Below are positions 1 to 6,672 of a stretch of DNA of 64,000 bases, one piece after another. Each line of letters starts with the position of its first letter. Positions within the stretch are counted from its first letter, which is position 1. Made by a program: the position numbers and the translations under genes. The notes beneath the pieces were generated by a model. It had not been told where the DNA came from. It searched no databases and saw nothing but the letters and a program-made list of their open reading frames with translations. The DNA is from Desulfosporosinus sp. OT (lineage in GTDB: Bacteria > Bacillota > Desulfitobacteriia > Desulfitobacteriales > Desulfitobacteriaceae), in assembly GCF_000224515.1 (NCBI RefSeq), contig NZ_AGAF01000172.1, positions 1-64,000 on the forward strand. The letters are read 5' to 3'.

Positions 1-1
1 A

Positions 2-760
2 GTAGGTTGTACAGTTGCTGCAGGTATGGAACTAGTTCAGCGCGGATATATTAAGCCAGAAGAACTTGACGGGACACCACTTGAGTTCGGAAATGCCAAA
101 GGAATGGTAGAATGGGTCCGCAAAATAGCTTACGCTGAAGGACTTGGAGCAAAAATGGCACAGGGCTCTTATCGATTGGCTGAGAGCTATGGTGCTCCAG
201 AATTGTCCATGTCAGTGAAAAAACTTGAGATCCCCGCTTATGACCCTCGAGGCATACAAGGTCACGGCCTTCAATATGCAACCAGTAACCGTGGCGGTTG
301 TCACGTACGTGGGTATATGGTTTCTCCAGAAATCTTGGGGCTTCCTCAAAAACTTGATAAAGACTCCCTTGAGGGAAAGGTAACCTGGGTTAAGATTTTC
401 CAAGACCTAACGGCTGTCATTGATGCCCTAGGAATGTGTTTATTTACTTCGTTTGCGCTTGGTCTTTCTGACTACACAGCGATTGTCAACGCCGTAACGG
501 GTTCTGATTATACCGATGCGGAACTATTGGCTTGCGGAGACCGAATTTGGAACGTTGAACGTTTGCAAAATTTACGGACTGGCATGACCACTGCAGATGA
601 CACACTTCCTAAACGTTTATTGAAAGATGCAATTCCTGCAGGACCTTCAAAAGGAAGTGTTCACAGGTTAGCGGAACTTCTCCCTGCGTACTATGTTGAG
701 CGCGGCTGGGACGAAGCGGGTGTTCCAACAGCTGAATGTCTAAAAAATCTGGGAATCTAG
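2..760 (+). CDS. aor: Aldehyde:ferredoxin oxidoreductase, C-terminal part (gene cut by window start)
   Basis: The reading frame is open from base 2, so the gene begins outside the window; the ATG at 26 is internal. The visible part, about 250 residues, matches the C-terminal domains of tungsten-pterin aldehyde:ferredoxin oxidoreductases, which oxidise aldehydes to acids and reduce ferredoxin in the cytoplasm. Family-like stretches include MSVKKLEIPAYDPRG, the GGCHVRGY segment and the Cys in ALGMCLFTSF near the last cluster-ligand region. The N-terminal pterin-binding domain cannot be seen. A strong hairpin follows the stop, and MoaD-like, MoeB-like and MoeA genes come next, which fits a W-pterin enzyme with its cofactor genes. 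Family assignment is firm; substrate is unknown. Confidence 0.88.
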   Translation, partial: VGCTVAAGMELVQRGYIKPEELDGTPLEFGNAKGMVEWVRKIAYAEGLGAKMAQGSYRLAESYGAPELSMSVKKLEIPAYDPRGIQGHGLQYATSNRGGCHVRGYMVSPEILGLPQKLDKDSLEGKVTWVKIFQDLTAVIDALGMCLFTSFALGLSDYTAIVNAVTGSDYTDAELLACGDRIWNVERLQNLRTGMTTADDTLPKRLLKDAIPAGPSKGSVHRLAELLPAYYVERGWDEAGVPTAECLKNLGI

Positions 761-816
761 TCAAAGCATCTAATCTTAAATTGGCAAAAATAGAAAATAG
801 TGATAAAGTTATCAAT

Positions 817-838
817 GGGGGACCTTTTAAGGTCCCCC
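817..838 (+). terminator. Hairpin downstream of aor
   Basis: A GC-rich inverted repeat, GGGGGACCTT and AAGGTCCCCC, has a very short loop and lies about 55 bases after the aor stop. Only a weak T-rich stretch follows, so it may be an attenuator or mRNA-stabilising hairpin rather than a full terminator. Confidence 0.5.
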
Positions 839-875
839 GTTCGATACTTTGGCAGAAATGACGGGAGGGATAGGA

Positions 876-1100
876 GTGCGTGTGACCATTAAATTATTCG
901 CGACGTTTCGGGATGGCCGTTTCAAGGTTGAAGAGAGGGATCTTCCGGAAGGGAGTTGCGTTTTTAATGTCCTCCAACCGCTGAGTATAAAACCGGAGGA
1001 AATTGCCATTTGCTTTATCAATGGGAAGGACGCTAATGAAAATAGTGTGTTAAAGGATGGAGATACCCTGGCACTCTTTCCACCAGTTGGAGGAGGTTAA
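876..1100 (+). CDS. MoaD/ThiS-family sulfur carrier protein
   Basis: A 74-residue ubiquitin-fold protein ending in Gly-Gly-Gly, the tail that MoaD/ThiS carriers need for adenylation and thiocarboxylate formation. I chose GTG at 876 because AGGAG-like bases sit just upstream; the longer frame from TTG at 849 would read through that site. The neighbour starting at 1101 is a matching E1-like activating enzyme, so the pair probably supplies sulfur for the pterin dithiolene of the W or Mo cofactor used by the flanking oxidoreductases. The last residues are encoded by GGAGGAGGT, which also serves as the ribosome site of the next gene. Whether it serves general Moco synthesis or only the AOR cofactor cannot be told. 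Confidence 0.8.
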   Translation: MRVTIKLFATFRDGRFKVEERDLPEGSCVFNVLQPLSIKPEEIAICFINGKDANENSVLKDGDTLALFPPVGGG

Positions 1101-1787
1101 ATGAAATTAGAAGGTCGTTATGGGCGGAATAAGAAAACTTTGTCTGATGAGGATCAACTGAAGCTGGCTACTTCTTGTGTCGCTATCGTGGGGTGTGGAG
1201 GACTTGGAGGCTACATTGCAGAAGAGCTAGCTCGGATCGGGGTCGGTCGCCTAGTTCTTATTGACGGTGATCGTCTGGAAGTGAGTAATCTTAACCGCCA
1301 GATTATGGCGACAGAACTTAATATAGGGCAGTGGAAAGTGGAAGCTGCACGTGATAGACTGCATAGTGTGAATTCTGAGGTGAATATCGAAGTAGTTAGA
1401 GGTTGGTTTGAGGAGGATAAGGGTCCTGAACTATTTCAGAATGTTGACTTAGTATGCGACGCCCTTGATTCGAGGGAAGCGCGTGTCGTGCTGGAGCGGG
1501 TCTGTCACGAAATGAATCTACCGCTGGTTTTTGCAAGTATTGCAGGTTGGTTTGGCCAAATTGGGGTAAGTTTGCCGGGAGATTTTAGTGTTTCACGCTT
1601 ATTTGGGCGCGGTGAACAGGGTGTGGAGAAGGCCTGGGGAAACCCTGCATTTACACCTGCTGTCTTAGCTAGTCTAAGTGTGGCTGAGGCTGTAAAACTA
1701 GTGGTTGGGCTTAAGCCCTCCTTGCGTCATGCTTGGCTGCAGGTAGATTTGTTAACTATGGAGTTCGAACGATTTGAGATCCTCTAA
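1101..1787 (+). CDS. HesA/MoeB/ThiF-family adenylyltransferase
   Basis: This 228-residue E1-like protein would adenylate the C-terminal glycine of the carrier encoded just upstream. The nucleotide-binding loop GCGGLGGYIAEELARIGVG lies near residues 32-50, followed by the LIDGDRLEVSNLNRQ motif that binds ATP and the carrier tail. The CDALD segment contains the conserved Asp region. The paired CxxC zinc motifs of classical MoeB are absent, and the protein is slightly shorter than E. coli MoeB, so HesA-like is the better label. The start ATG directly abuts the previous stop, suggesting translational coupling. A moeA gene follows after 32 bases. Confidence 0.82.
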   Translation: MKLEGRYGRNKKTLSDEDQLKLATSCVAIVGCGGLGGYIAEELARIGVGRLVLIDGDRLEVSNLNRQIMATELNIGQWKVEAARDRLHSVNSEVNIEVVRGWFEEDKGPELFQNVDLVCDALDSREARVVLERVCHEMNLPLVFASIAGWFGQIGVSLPGDFSVSRLFGRGEQGVEKAWGNPAFTPAVLASLSVAEAVKLVVGLKPSLRHAWLQVDLLTMEFERFEIL

Positions 1788-1819
1788 TAAAATAAAGACC
1801 ACGAAAGGTGTAGTGGAAC

Positions 1820-3061
1820 ATGGGAAGCGGTAGCGAACTATTTAAGGTAAAAACGCTGACTGAAGCGATCGATTCATTGAAGCCCTATGTTCTCCCATTT
1901 TATCAGCGCGTGGAGAAGGTCCCTTTAGTTGATTCACTGGGGCGTATAGTTACCCAGGATATCCTAGCGATACGCGCCTTACCTCATTTTCGTAAATCCA
2001 CAGTAGATGGGATGGCTGTTCGAGCTGCAGATACATTTGGTGCCAGTGAAAGTATGCCAGCGTTGATTCAATGTCATGGGGAAGTAAGAATGGGAGAGGC
2101 TCCAACTGAACCATTGGGGCAGGGTATAGGAATCTTGATGCCGACAGGAGGAATGCTTCCAGCGGGAGCTGACGCTGTCGTGATGGTTGAACATCTCGAA
2201 CACTTTGGCGAGACGCTCTATGGTGTGACCAAGGCTGTCGCTCCGGGGGAAAATCTTATCGACATTGGAGAGGATTTGACTGTAGGAGAGAGTATTCTTC
2301 CCCAATTTACACGAATTAGAGCGCAGGAAATGGGACTCCTAGCAGCTCTTGGACTAAGTCAGGTCCCGGTATTGCCCCGGTTTCGCGTCGGAATTCTTTC
2401 GACAGGGGATGAAATTATTCCGCCTGAGCAAGAACCAGCACTTGGACAATCAAGAGATATTAATGGCTACACCTTACTTGGGCAGGCACTGGCGAGTGGC
2501 GCTGATGCTCGGCATTATGGGATTGTAAAAGACGATTTGGAAAAACTGCGCTCAGTCCTTAAACAAATGTTAATCGAAAACGACATAGTTTTGCTTTCCG
2601 GAGGGAGCTCGGTAGGGTCACGTGACCTGTCCGCACAGCTTATTGGCGAACTTGGGGATCCAGGACTGCTCTTTCATGGTTTAGCCCTTAGACCTGGTAA
2701 GCCTACGATTGGCGGAGTTATAGATGGCAAGCTGATTTTTGGGCTTCCTGGGCATCCAGCCTCGGCTATGGTTGTCTTTGACGCGATTGTCCGCCCATGG
2801 TTGGATGCGTCAGTGGTACAACCACAAACAGATCCTCAGCCGAAGGGAACGTTAACCCAAAATATATACTCCGGAAGTGGTCGAGAAGAATATATACGTG
2901 TACGGATAATCCCTAACGGAGAAGGGTGGCTGGTTGAACCAATTCGAGGGAAATCGGGTTTAATTCGGACAATGGTCTTGGCTGAGGCTATAGTGCACAT
3001 TCAATTAGATACTGAGGGCATAGAAGCAGGGAGAGAAGTTTCTTTCCAGCTTTTGCGTTAA
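1820..3061 (+). CDS. moeA: Molybdopterin molybdenumtransferase MoeA
   Basis: MoeA inserts molybdate (or tungstate) into adenylylated molybdopterin. The 413-residue length is normal. The order is typical: N-terminal substrate region with the KSTVDGMAVRA motif near residue 60, a domain with PTGGMLPAGADAVVMVEH near residues 110-130, the Mog-like fold with STGDEI and LSGGSSVGSRD, then GLPGHPASA and a C-terminal beta-barrel. It starts at ATG 1820 in the same direction as the MoaD/HesA pair. A second MoeA-type protein follows at once. In tungsten-using prokaryotes two MoeA paralogues are common and are thought to separate Mo from W insertion; which one prefers which metal cannot be read here. Confidence 0.92.
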   Translation: MGSGSELFKVKTLTEAIDSLKPYVLPFYQRVEKVPLVDSLGRIVTQDILAIRALPHFRKSTVDGMAVRAADTFGASESMPALIQCHGEVRMGEAPTEPLGQGIGILMPTGGMLPAGADAVVMVEHLEHFGETLYGVTKAVAPGENLIDIGEDLTVGESILPQFTRIRAQEMGLLAALGLSQVPVLPRFRVGILSTGDEIIPPEQEPALGQSRDINGYTLLGQALASGADARHYGIVKDDLEKLRSVLKQMLIENDIVLLSGGSSVGSRDLSAQLIGELGDPGLLFHGLALRPGKPTIGGVIDGKLIFGLPGHPASAMVVFDAIVRPWLDASVVQPQTDPQPKGTLTQNIYSGSGREEYIRVRIIPNGEGWLVEPIRGKSGLIRTMVLAEAIVHIQLDTEGIEAGREVSFQLLR

Positions 3062-3147
3062 GATAGGCACCATTTAGCGACCACTTAAGATATGGAAGTC
3101 TTAGGAGCGCTCATCGGATAACTGTGGAAATAGGGAGGCAAAGGAAC

Positions 3148-5055
3148 GTGGAACGCCAAATATATCTTGAAAACAAGGCTTGGCAAGAGGGTTTAGCTTT
3201 GATGATGGAAAAGCTTGCAGGACGATGTATTCCGAAAAATGAGTCTGTGGATGTCCGTTCGTCGCTTCATAGAGTTACAGGGGCGATTATACGAGCCGAA
3301 CGAAGTTCTCCTCATTTTGCGGCTTCGGCGATGGACGGATATGCCATACGAGCCCAGGAAACTCATGGTCTATCGGAGCGGGAGCCTCGTTGGTTAGAAC
3401 TTGGAGTTCAAGCGATTCAAGTCGACACTGGGGATCCTATCCCAGAGGGGATGGATGCCGTCGTCATGCTTGAAGATGTCTTGGAATTGGGTGAGCGCGG
3501 AATCTTACTTCAGGCTCCGGTCGTACCCTGGAATAATGTTCGACCAGTAGGAGAGGATATTGTTGAAGGAGAAGTGCTCCTCCCCATTCATCATCGTATA
3601 CGCCCTCAAGATCAGGGAGCGTTACTGGCGGCTGGAGTTTTGGAGGTAGAAGTTCGCTGCAAACCGAAAGTGGGAATTTTGCCGACGGGAGATGAAATTC
3701 GTCCCCCAGAAGCTCTCCTTCAGGTGGGAGATATTGTGGATAGCAATTCCACAGTCCTTGCTTCCTTAGTGGAAGAATGGGGCGGATCAGCAACGATTTG
3801 GCCGATAACGCCAGATCAACCGAAGCAGTTAGAAGAGGCTATTCTGAAGATGGCAGCGTCTCAGGATATTCTAGTCATCATAGCAGGATCATCCCAAGGA
3901 CGGGATGATTATACATCTCAAATGATTGAGAAACACGGCACACTTTTTCTGCATGGAGTCGCGATAAAGCCAGGTAAGCCAGTGGCCCTAGGTGAGGTTC
4001 AAGGAAAACCCACGGTCGGAATCCCAGGCTATCCAGTGTCCTCATTTCTAACGGCACACTTGTTTTTAGAGCCTTGGGTCCGGACTTTGCAGGGTTTAAG
4101 TAAAGGGTTACCGAATACACTAGAAGCCGTAATTAGCAAGAAAGTCTTTTCTTCGTTAGGAAGTGAAGAATTTGTCCGGGTGAAAGTGGGCAAAGTTGGA
4201 GAGCGTTGGGTTGCGGCTCCTTTGAGCCGCGGCGCTGGCGTGACGATGAGCTTGGTTAGAGCCGATGGTATGCTGCGGGTTCCGCGCCTCCAGGAAGGAT
4301 TTCATGAGGGAGAAACGGTTCCGGTTGAACTCTTAAGGCCTGTTTCAGAGTTAGAAGAAACCTTAGTATGCATTGGATCTCATGATTTGACGTTGGATGT
4401 TTTAAGCAGCCATATGAAGGCCAGAGGTGGGCATGGGGGCATTGCCTCAGCTCATGTCGGAAGCCTAGCTGGAATTCTGTCCTTACGCAAAAAGGAAGCC
4501 CATTTCGCTGGGATTCACTTACTCGATCCCGACACAGGGGAGTACAATCACTCGTATTTACAACGTTTTCTGCCGGAACGAGATATCGCTCTGATGAATT
4601 TAGTCTATAGAACACAAGGTCTTCTTGTACCGAAAGGGAATCCCCTTAATATTAAGACTCTTGTAGATCTAGCTCGGTCAGGGATACGATTCATAAATCG
4701 TCAGGGCGGGTCTGGAACAAGAGTACTTCTGGATTATTTGCTTCAAAAGCAAGATCTGGGTAAAGAGCAGATACTGGGTTACGACCGGGAAGAATTTACG
4801 CACTTAGGCATCGCAGTCGCGGTCGCCTCGGGATCAGCGGATGTGGGGCTGGGTATTCAAAGTGCAGCGGAGGCTCTGGGACTGGATTTCATTTTTATCG
4901 GCGAAGAACGTTACGATTTGGCGATTCCGCGAGAATATCTGGAGGAACCCCGGATGAAAGCTATGATTTCTGTCATTCAAAGTAAGGCTTTCCAGGAGGA
5001 TGTTCTGGCCCTTGGTGGGTATGATGTCCGCGAGACAGGGATGTTTTATGCTTAG
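3148..5055 (+). CDS. MoeA fused to a PBP-like (LysR substrate-binding-type) domain
   Basis: A 635-residue, two-part protein. Residues about 1-400 form a MoeA-type molybdenumtransferase with SAMDGYAIRAQ, LPTGDEIRPPE and GIPGYPVSSF motifs. Residues about 410-635 form a PBP-like domain with IRFINRQGGSGTR, LGYDREEFTH and SGSADVGLGIQ motifs. The same C-terminal domain occurs on the HTH regulator at 24452-25372. Such fusions are known in anaerobes, where the domain may bind molybdate, tungstate or a pterin; that ligand is inferred. I place the start at GTG 3148, nine bases after GGGAGG; the in-frame GTG at 3124 would put this ribosome site inside the gene. A bidirectional terminator follows. Confidence 0.85.
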   Translation: MERQIYLENKAWQEGLALMMEKLAGRCIPKNESVDVRSSLHRVTGAIIRAERSSPHFAASAMDGYAIRAQETHGLSEREPRWLELGVQAIQVDTGDPIPEGMDAVVMLEDVLELGERGILLQAPVVPWNNVRPVGEDIVEGEVLLPIHHRIRPQDQGALLAAGVLEVEVRCKPKVGILPTGDEIRPPEALLQVGDIVDSNSTVLASLVEEWGGSATIWPITPDQPKQLEEAILKMAASQDILVIIAGSSQGRDDYTSQMIEKHGTLFLHGVAIKPGKPVALGEVQGKPTVGIPGYPVSSFLTAHLFLEPWVRTLQGLSKGLPNTLEAVISKKVFSSLGSEEFVRVKVGKVGERWVAAPLSRGAGVTMSLVRADGMLRVPRLQEGFHEGETVPVELLRPVSELEETLVCIGSHDLTLDVLSSHMKARGGHGGIASAHVGSLAGILSLRKKEAHFAGIHLLDPDTGEYNHSYLQRFLPERDIALMNLVYRTQGLLVPKGNPLNIKTLVDLARSGIRFINRQGGSGTRVLLDYLLQKQDLGKEQILGYDREEFTHLGIAVAVASGSADVGLGIQSAAEALGLDFIFIGEERYDLAIPREYLEEPRMKAMISVIQSKAFQEDVLALGGYDVRETGMFYA

Positions 5056-5075
5056 GGAGGAAATGCCATAAATAG

Positions 5076-5111
5076 AAAAGCACCTACCCAAATAACGGGG
5101 AGGTGCTTTTT
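5076..5111. terminator. Bidirectional terminator between convergent Moco genes
   Basis: AAAAGCACCT and AGGTGCTTTT form an inverted repeat with A-tracts and T-tracts on both sides. It sits between the plus-strand MoeA-PBP gene and the minus-strand gene ending at 5149, so it can stop both transcripts. Confidence 0.8.
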
Positions 5112-5148
5112 CTATTTGTCTTATTATTTTATTATGCGAATGAATCAT

Positions 5149-6210
5149 TTACTTGCCGAAAGAGCAACGAGGGTAAGTGCAGACTGGGCAATCGAGGCAA
5201 AGACCACCAAGCCCTAATTTAGTAATATCACGTCGCGTTAGTCGTTCGCCTGTAAGCAGGCGCGGGACTATTAGATCAAATACAGTGGTTTTAGAATACA
5301 TGACGCACCCTGGTAACCCCATAATAGGAACATCTCCAATGTAGGCTAACAAAAACATTGCTCCAGGTAAAACCGGTGCTCCGTAAGTGATGAGTTTAGC
5401 CCCCATCTCTTTGATGGCCGTGGGGGTGACGTCGTCGGGGTCTACGGACATGCCGCCACTAACTAAGATCATTTCAGCTCCTTGATTCAGATGATCTTGA
5501 ATGCAGGTTTGAATCAGGGATATCTCATCGTTGGCAAACGATTGGCCTATAACGACAGAACCCCAGTCCGTAATTTTGGTGCGTAGAACGGGGCCGAATT
5601 TATCTTTGATTCGTCCATGATAGACTTCACTTCCAGTTGTAACGATCCCAACCTTCAACTGCTTGAGAGGCCGCACATCCAGAATGGAGTTAGAAAACGT
5701 TTGGGCAATCCGTTCAGCGTCGAGGATCACTTTTTCATCAATCATGAGAGGCACAACACGGGTGCCGGCGACCTTATCTCCTTTTTTGACAGGGTAATAA
5801 TTGTGAAGTGTGGCTAAAATAATATTTTCTAAATCATTTAAGGCCCAGATACCGTCTTCTGAGGCATAGAGTAGTCCATCGTGGGCAGCAGTTATGGTGA
5901 CTTTTCCTTCTTTTGGTTCGTCAAAGATTAGCCCAGAACCGGACACAGCTTGGGCAAGGCGCTCCGCAGCTTCATTTTCATGAATCTGGCCGGGCGTTGG
6001 GTCCCATACGTAAACATGTTCTTTTCCCATACTCAGGAGAACCGGAATATCTTCTTCTCGGACAATATGCCCCTTGCGAAATCGAGGACCTTTAATGACA
6101 CCTGGAATAATTTGTGTCATGTCATGGATTAATACGGCACCGACAGAATCCTTCACTTTGATTTTTTCCATGGGGATAGCCTCCAATACATCATGTAAGG
6201 TGTGTTCCAT
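5149..6210 (-). CDS. MoeA/MogA-like molybdopterin-binding protein with C-terminal Cys cluster
   Basis: A 353-residue protein with a MogA/MoeA-type molybdopterin-binding domain in its second half (GIVTTGSEVYHGRIKD, then the LVSGGMSVDPDDVTPTAI and GLPGCVMYSK segments). The N-terminal half resembles MoeA domain pieces but lacks the usual TxDGYA motif. The C-terminus carries a Cys-rich tail, CLDCPVCTYPRCSFGK, that could bind a metal or Fe-S cluster. I prefer ATG at 6210, preceded by GGGGTG, over the upstream GTG at 6219. It converges on the MoeA genes and is the third MoeA-like protein here. The exact step is unknown; a regulatory or metal-delivery role is possible. Confidence 0.7.
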   Translation of the reverse strand: MEHTLHDVLEAIPMEKIKVKDSVGAVLIHDMTQIIPGVIKGPRFRKGHIVREEDIPVLLSMGKEHVYVWDPTPGQIHENEAAERLAQAVSGSGLIFDEPKEGKVTITAAHDGLLYASEDGIWALNDLENIILATLHNYYPVKKGDKVAGTRVVPLMIDEKVILDAERIAQTFSNSILDVRPLKQLKVGIVTTGSEVYHGRIKDKFGPVLRTKITDWGSVVIGQSFANDEISLIQTCIQDHLNQGAEMILVSGGMSVDPDDVTPTAIKEMGAKLITYGAPVLPGAMFLLAYIGDVPIMGLPGCVMYSKTTVFDLIVPRLLTGERLTRRDITKLGLGGLCLDCPVCTYPRCSFGK

Positions 6211-6454
6211 TCTACACACCCCGGCGGGATTGAAAACTGCCAGCGGTTCATGGACAGACTGAGGGGGGAAAACAATCTGCTCCTTCTTGCATGGTATCGT
6301 ATTCTAAACAAGAGGTCAAGATCTGGGTCACTCTCCGCGTGGAAGATTTGAATAGACTTAGTAACGAAATTATGGATAAAAATATCTTAAAATGAAAATG
6401 CTGTTTAAGTCAGGAATTTGAGTTGATTAGTAAAATTCAAATAGTGTGAATTAT
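6211..6454. other. Divergent intergenic region upstream of mop
   Basis: No gene is visible. The region lies between the minus-strand Moco-like gene and the sigma-54-type promoter of mop. A small inverted repeat, ATTCA-N7-TGAAT, sits just upstream of the promoter, and ATTTGA/TCAAAT half-sites lie slightly further up. These are candidate activator sites, but they are short. Confidence 0.4.
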
Positions 6455-6470
6455 TGGCATGAAACTTGCA
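6455..6470 (+). promoter_or_regulatory. Sigma-54-type promoter of mop
   Basis: TGGCAT, five bases, then TTGCA matches the -24/-12 consensus TGGCAC-N5-TTGCA with correct spacing. It precedes the small ORF and mop, and the leader downstream resembles that of the alcohol dehydrogenase gene, which has the same promoter type. No sigma-54 activator gene lies in this window. Confidence 0.75.
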
Positions 6471-6576
6471 GTAGTATTACTACAAGCCAAGTAAAGCAAA
6501 GCCAATCAAAGTAAACAAAACTCAATTATAGTAAAACAAATTCTGGCAATCATAAAGAAGAATGGGAGGAACAAAT

Positions 6577-6651
6577 TTGCCAGTTGTTCATTTTAGGATA
6601 GGCGGGGAAATTGCTTTACTGGCGACCAAGATTAAAGCCTTAGCAAATTAA
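6577..6651 (+). CDS. Small ORF (24 aa) in the mop leader
   Basis: A TTG-initiated frame of 24 codons follows a strong GGGAGGA ribosome site at 6564-6570 with six-base spacing. The peptide begins MPVVHFRIGG. It starts 106 bases after the sigma-54 promoter, nearly the same distance as the alcohol dehydrogenase start from its own promoter (105 bases). The DNA around both starts is clearly related, including the stretch CAGTTGTTCAT. It may be a leader peptide, a real micro-protein, or the relic of a duplicated alcohol dehydrogenase 5' end. mop begins 22 bases downstream with its own ribosome site. Confidence 0.5.
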   Translation: MPVVHFRIGGEIALLATKIKALAN

Positions 6652-6672
6652 TCAAAAAGGAGCGAGAACAAA

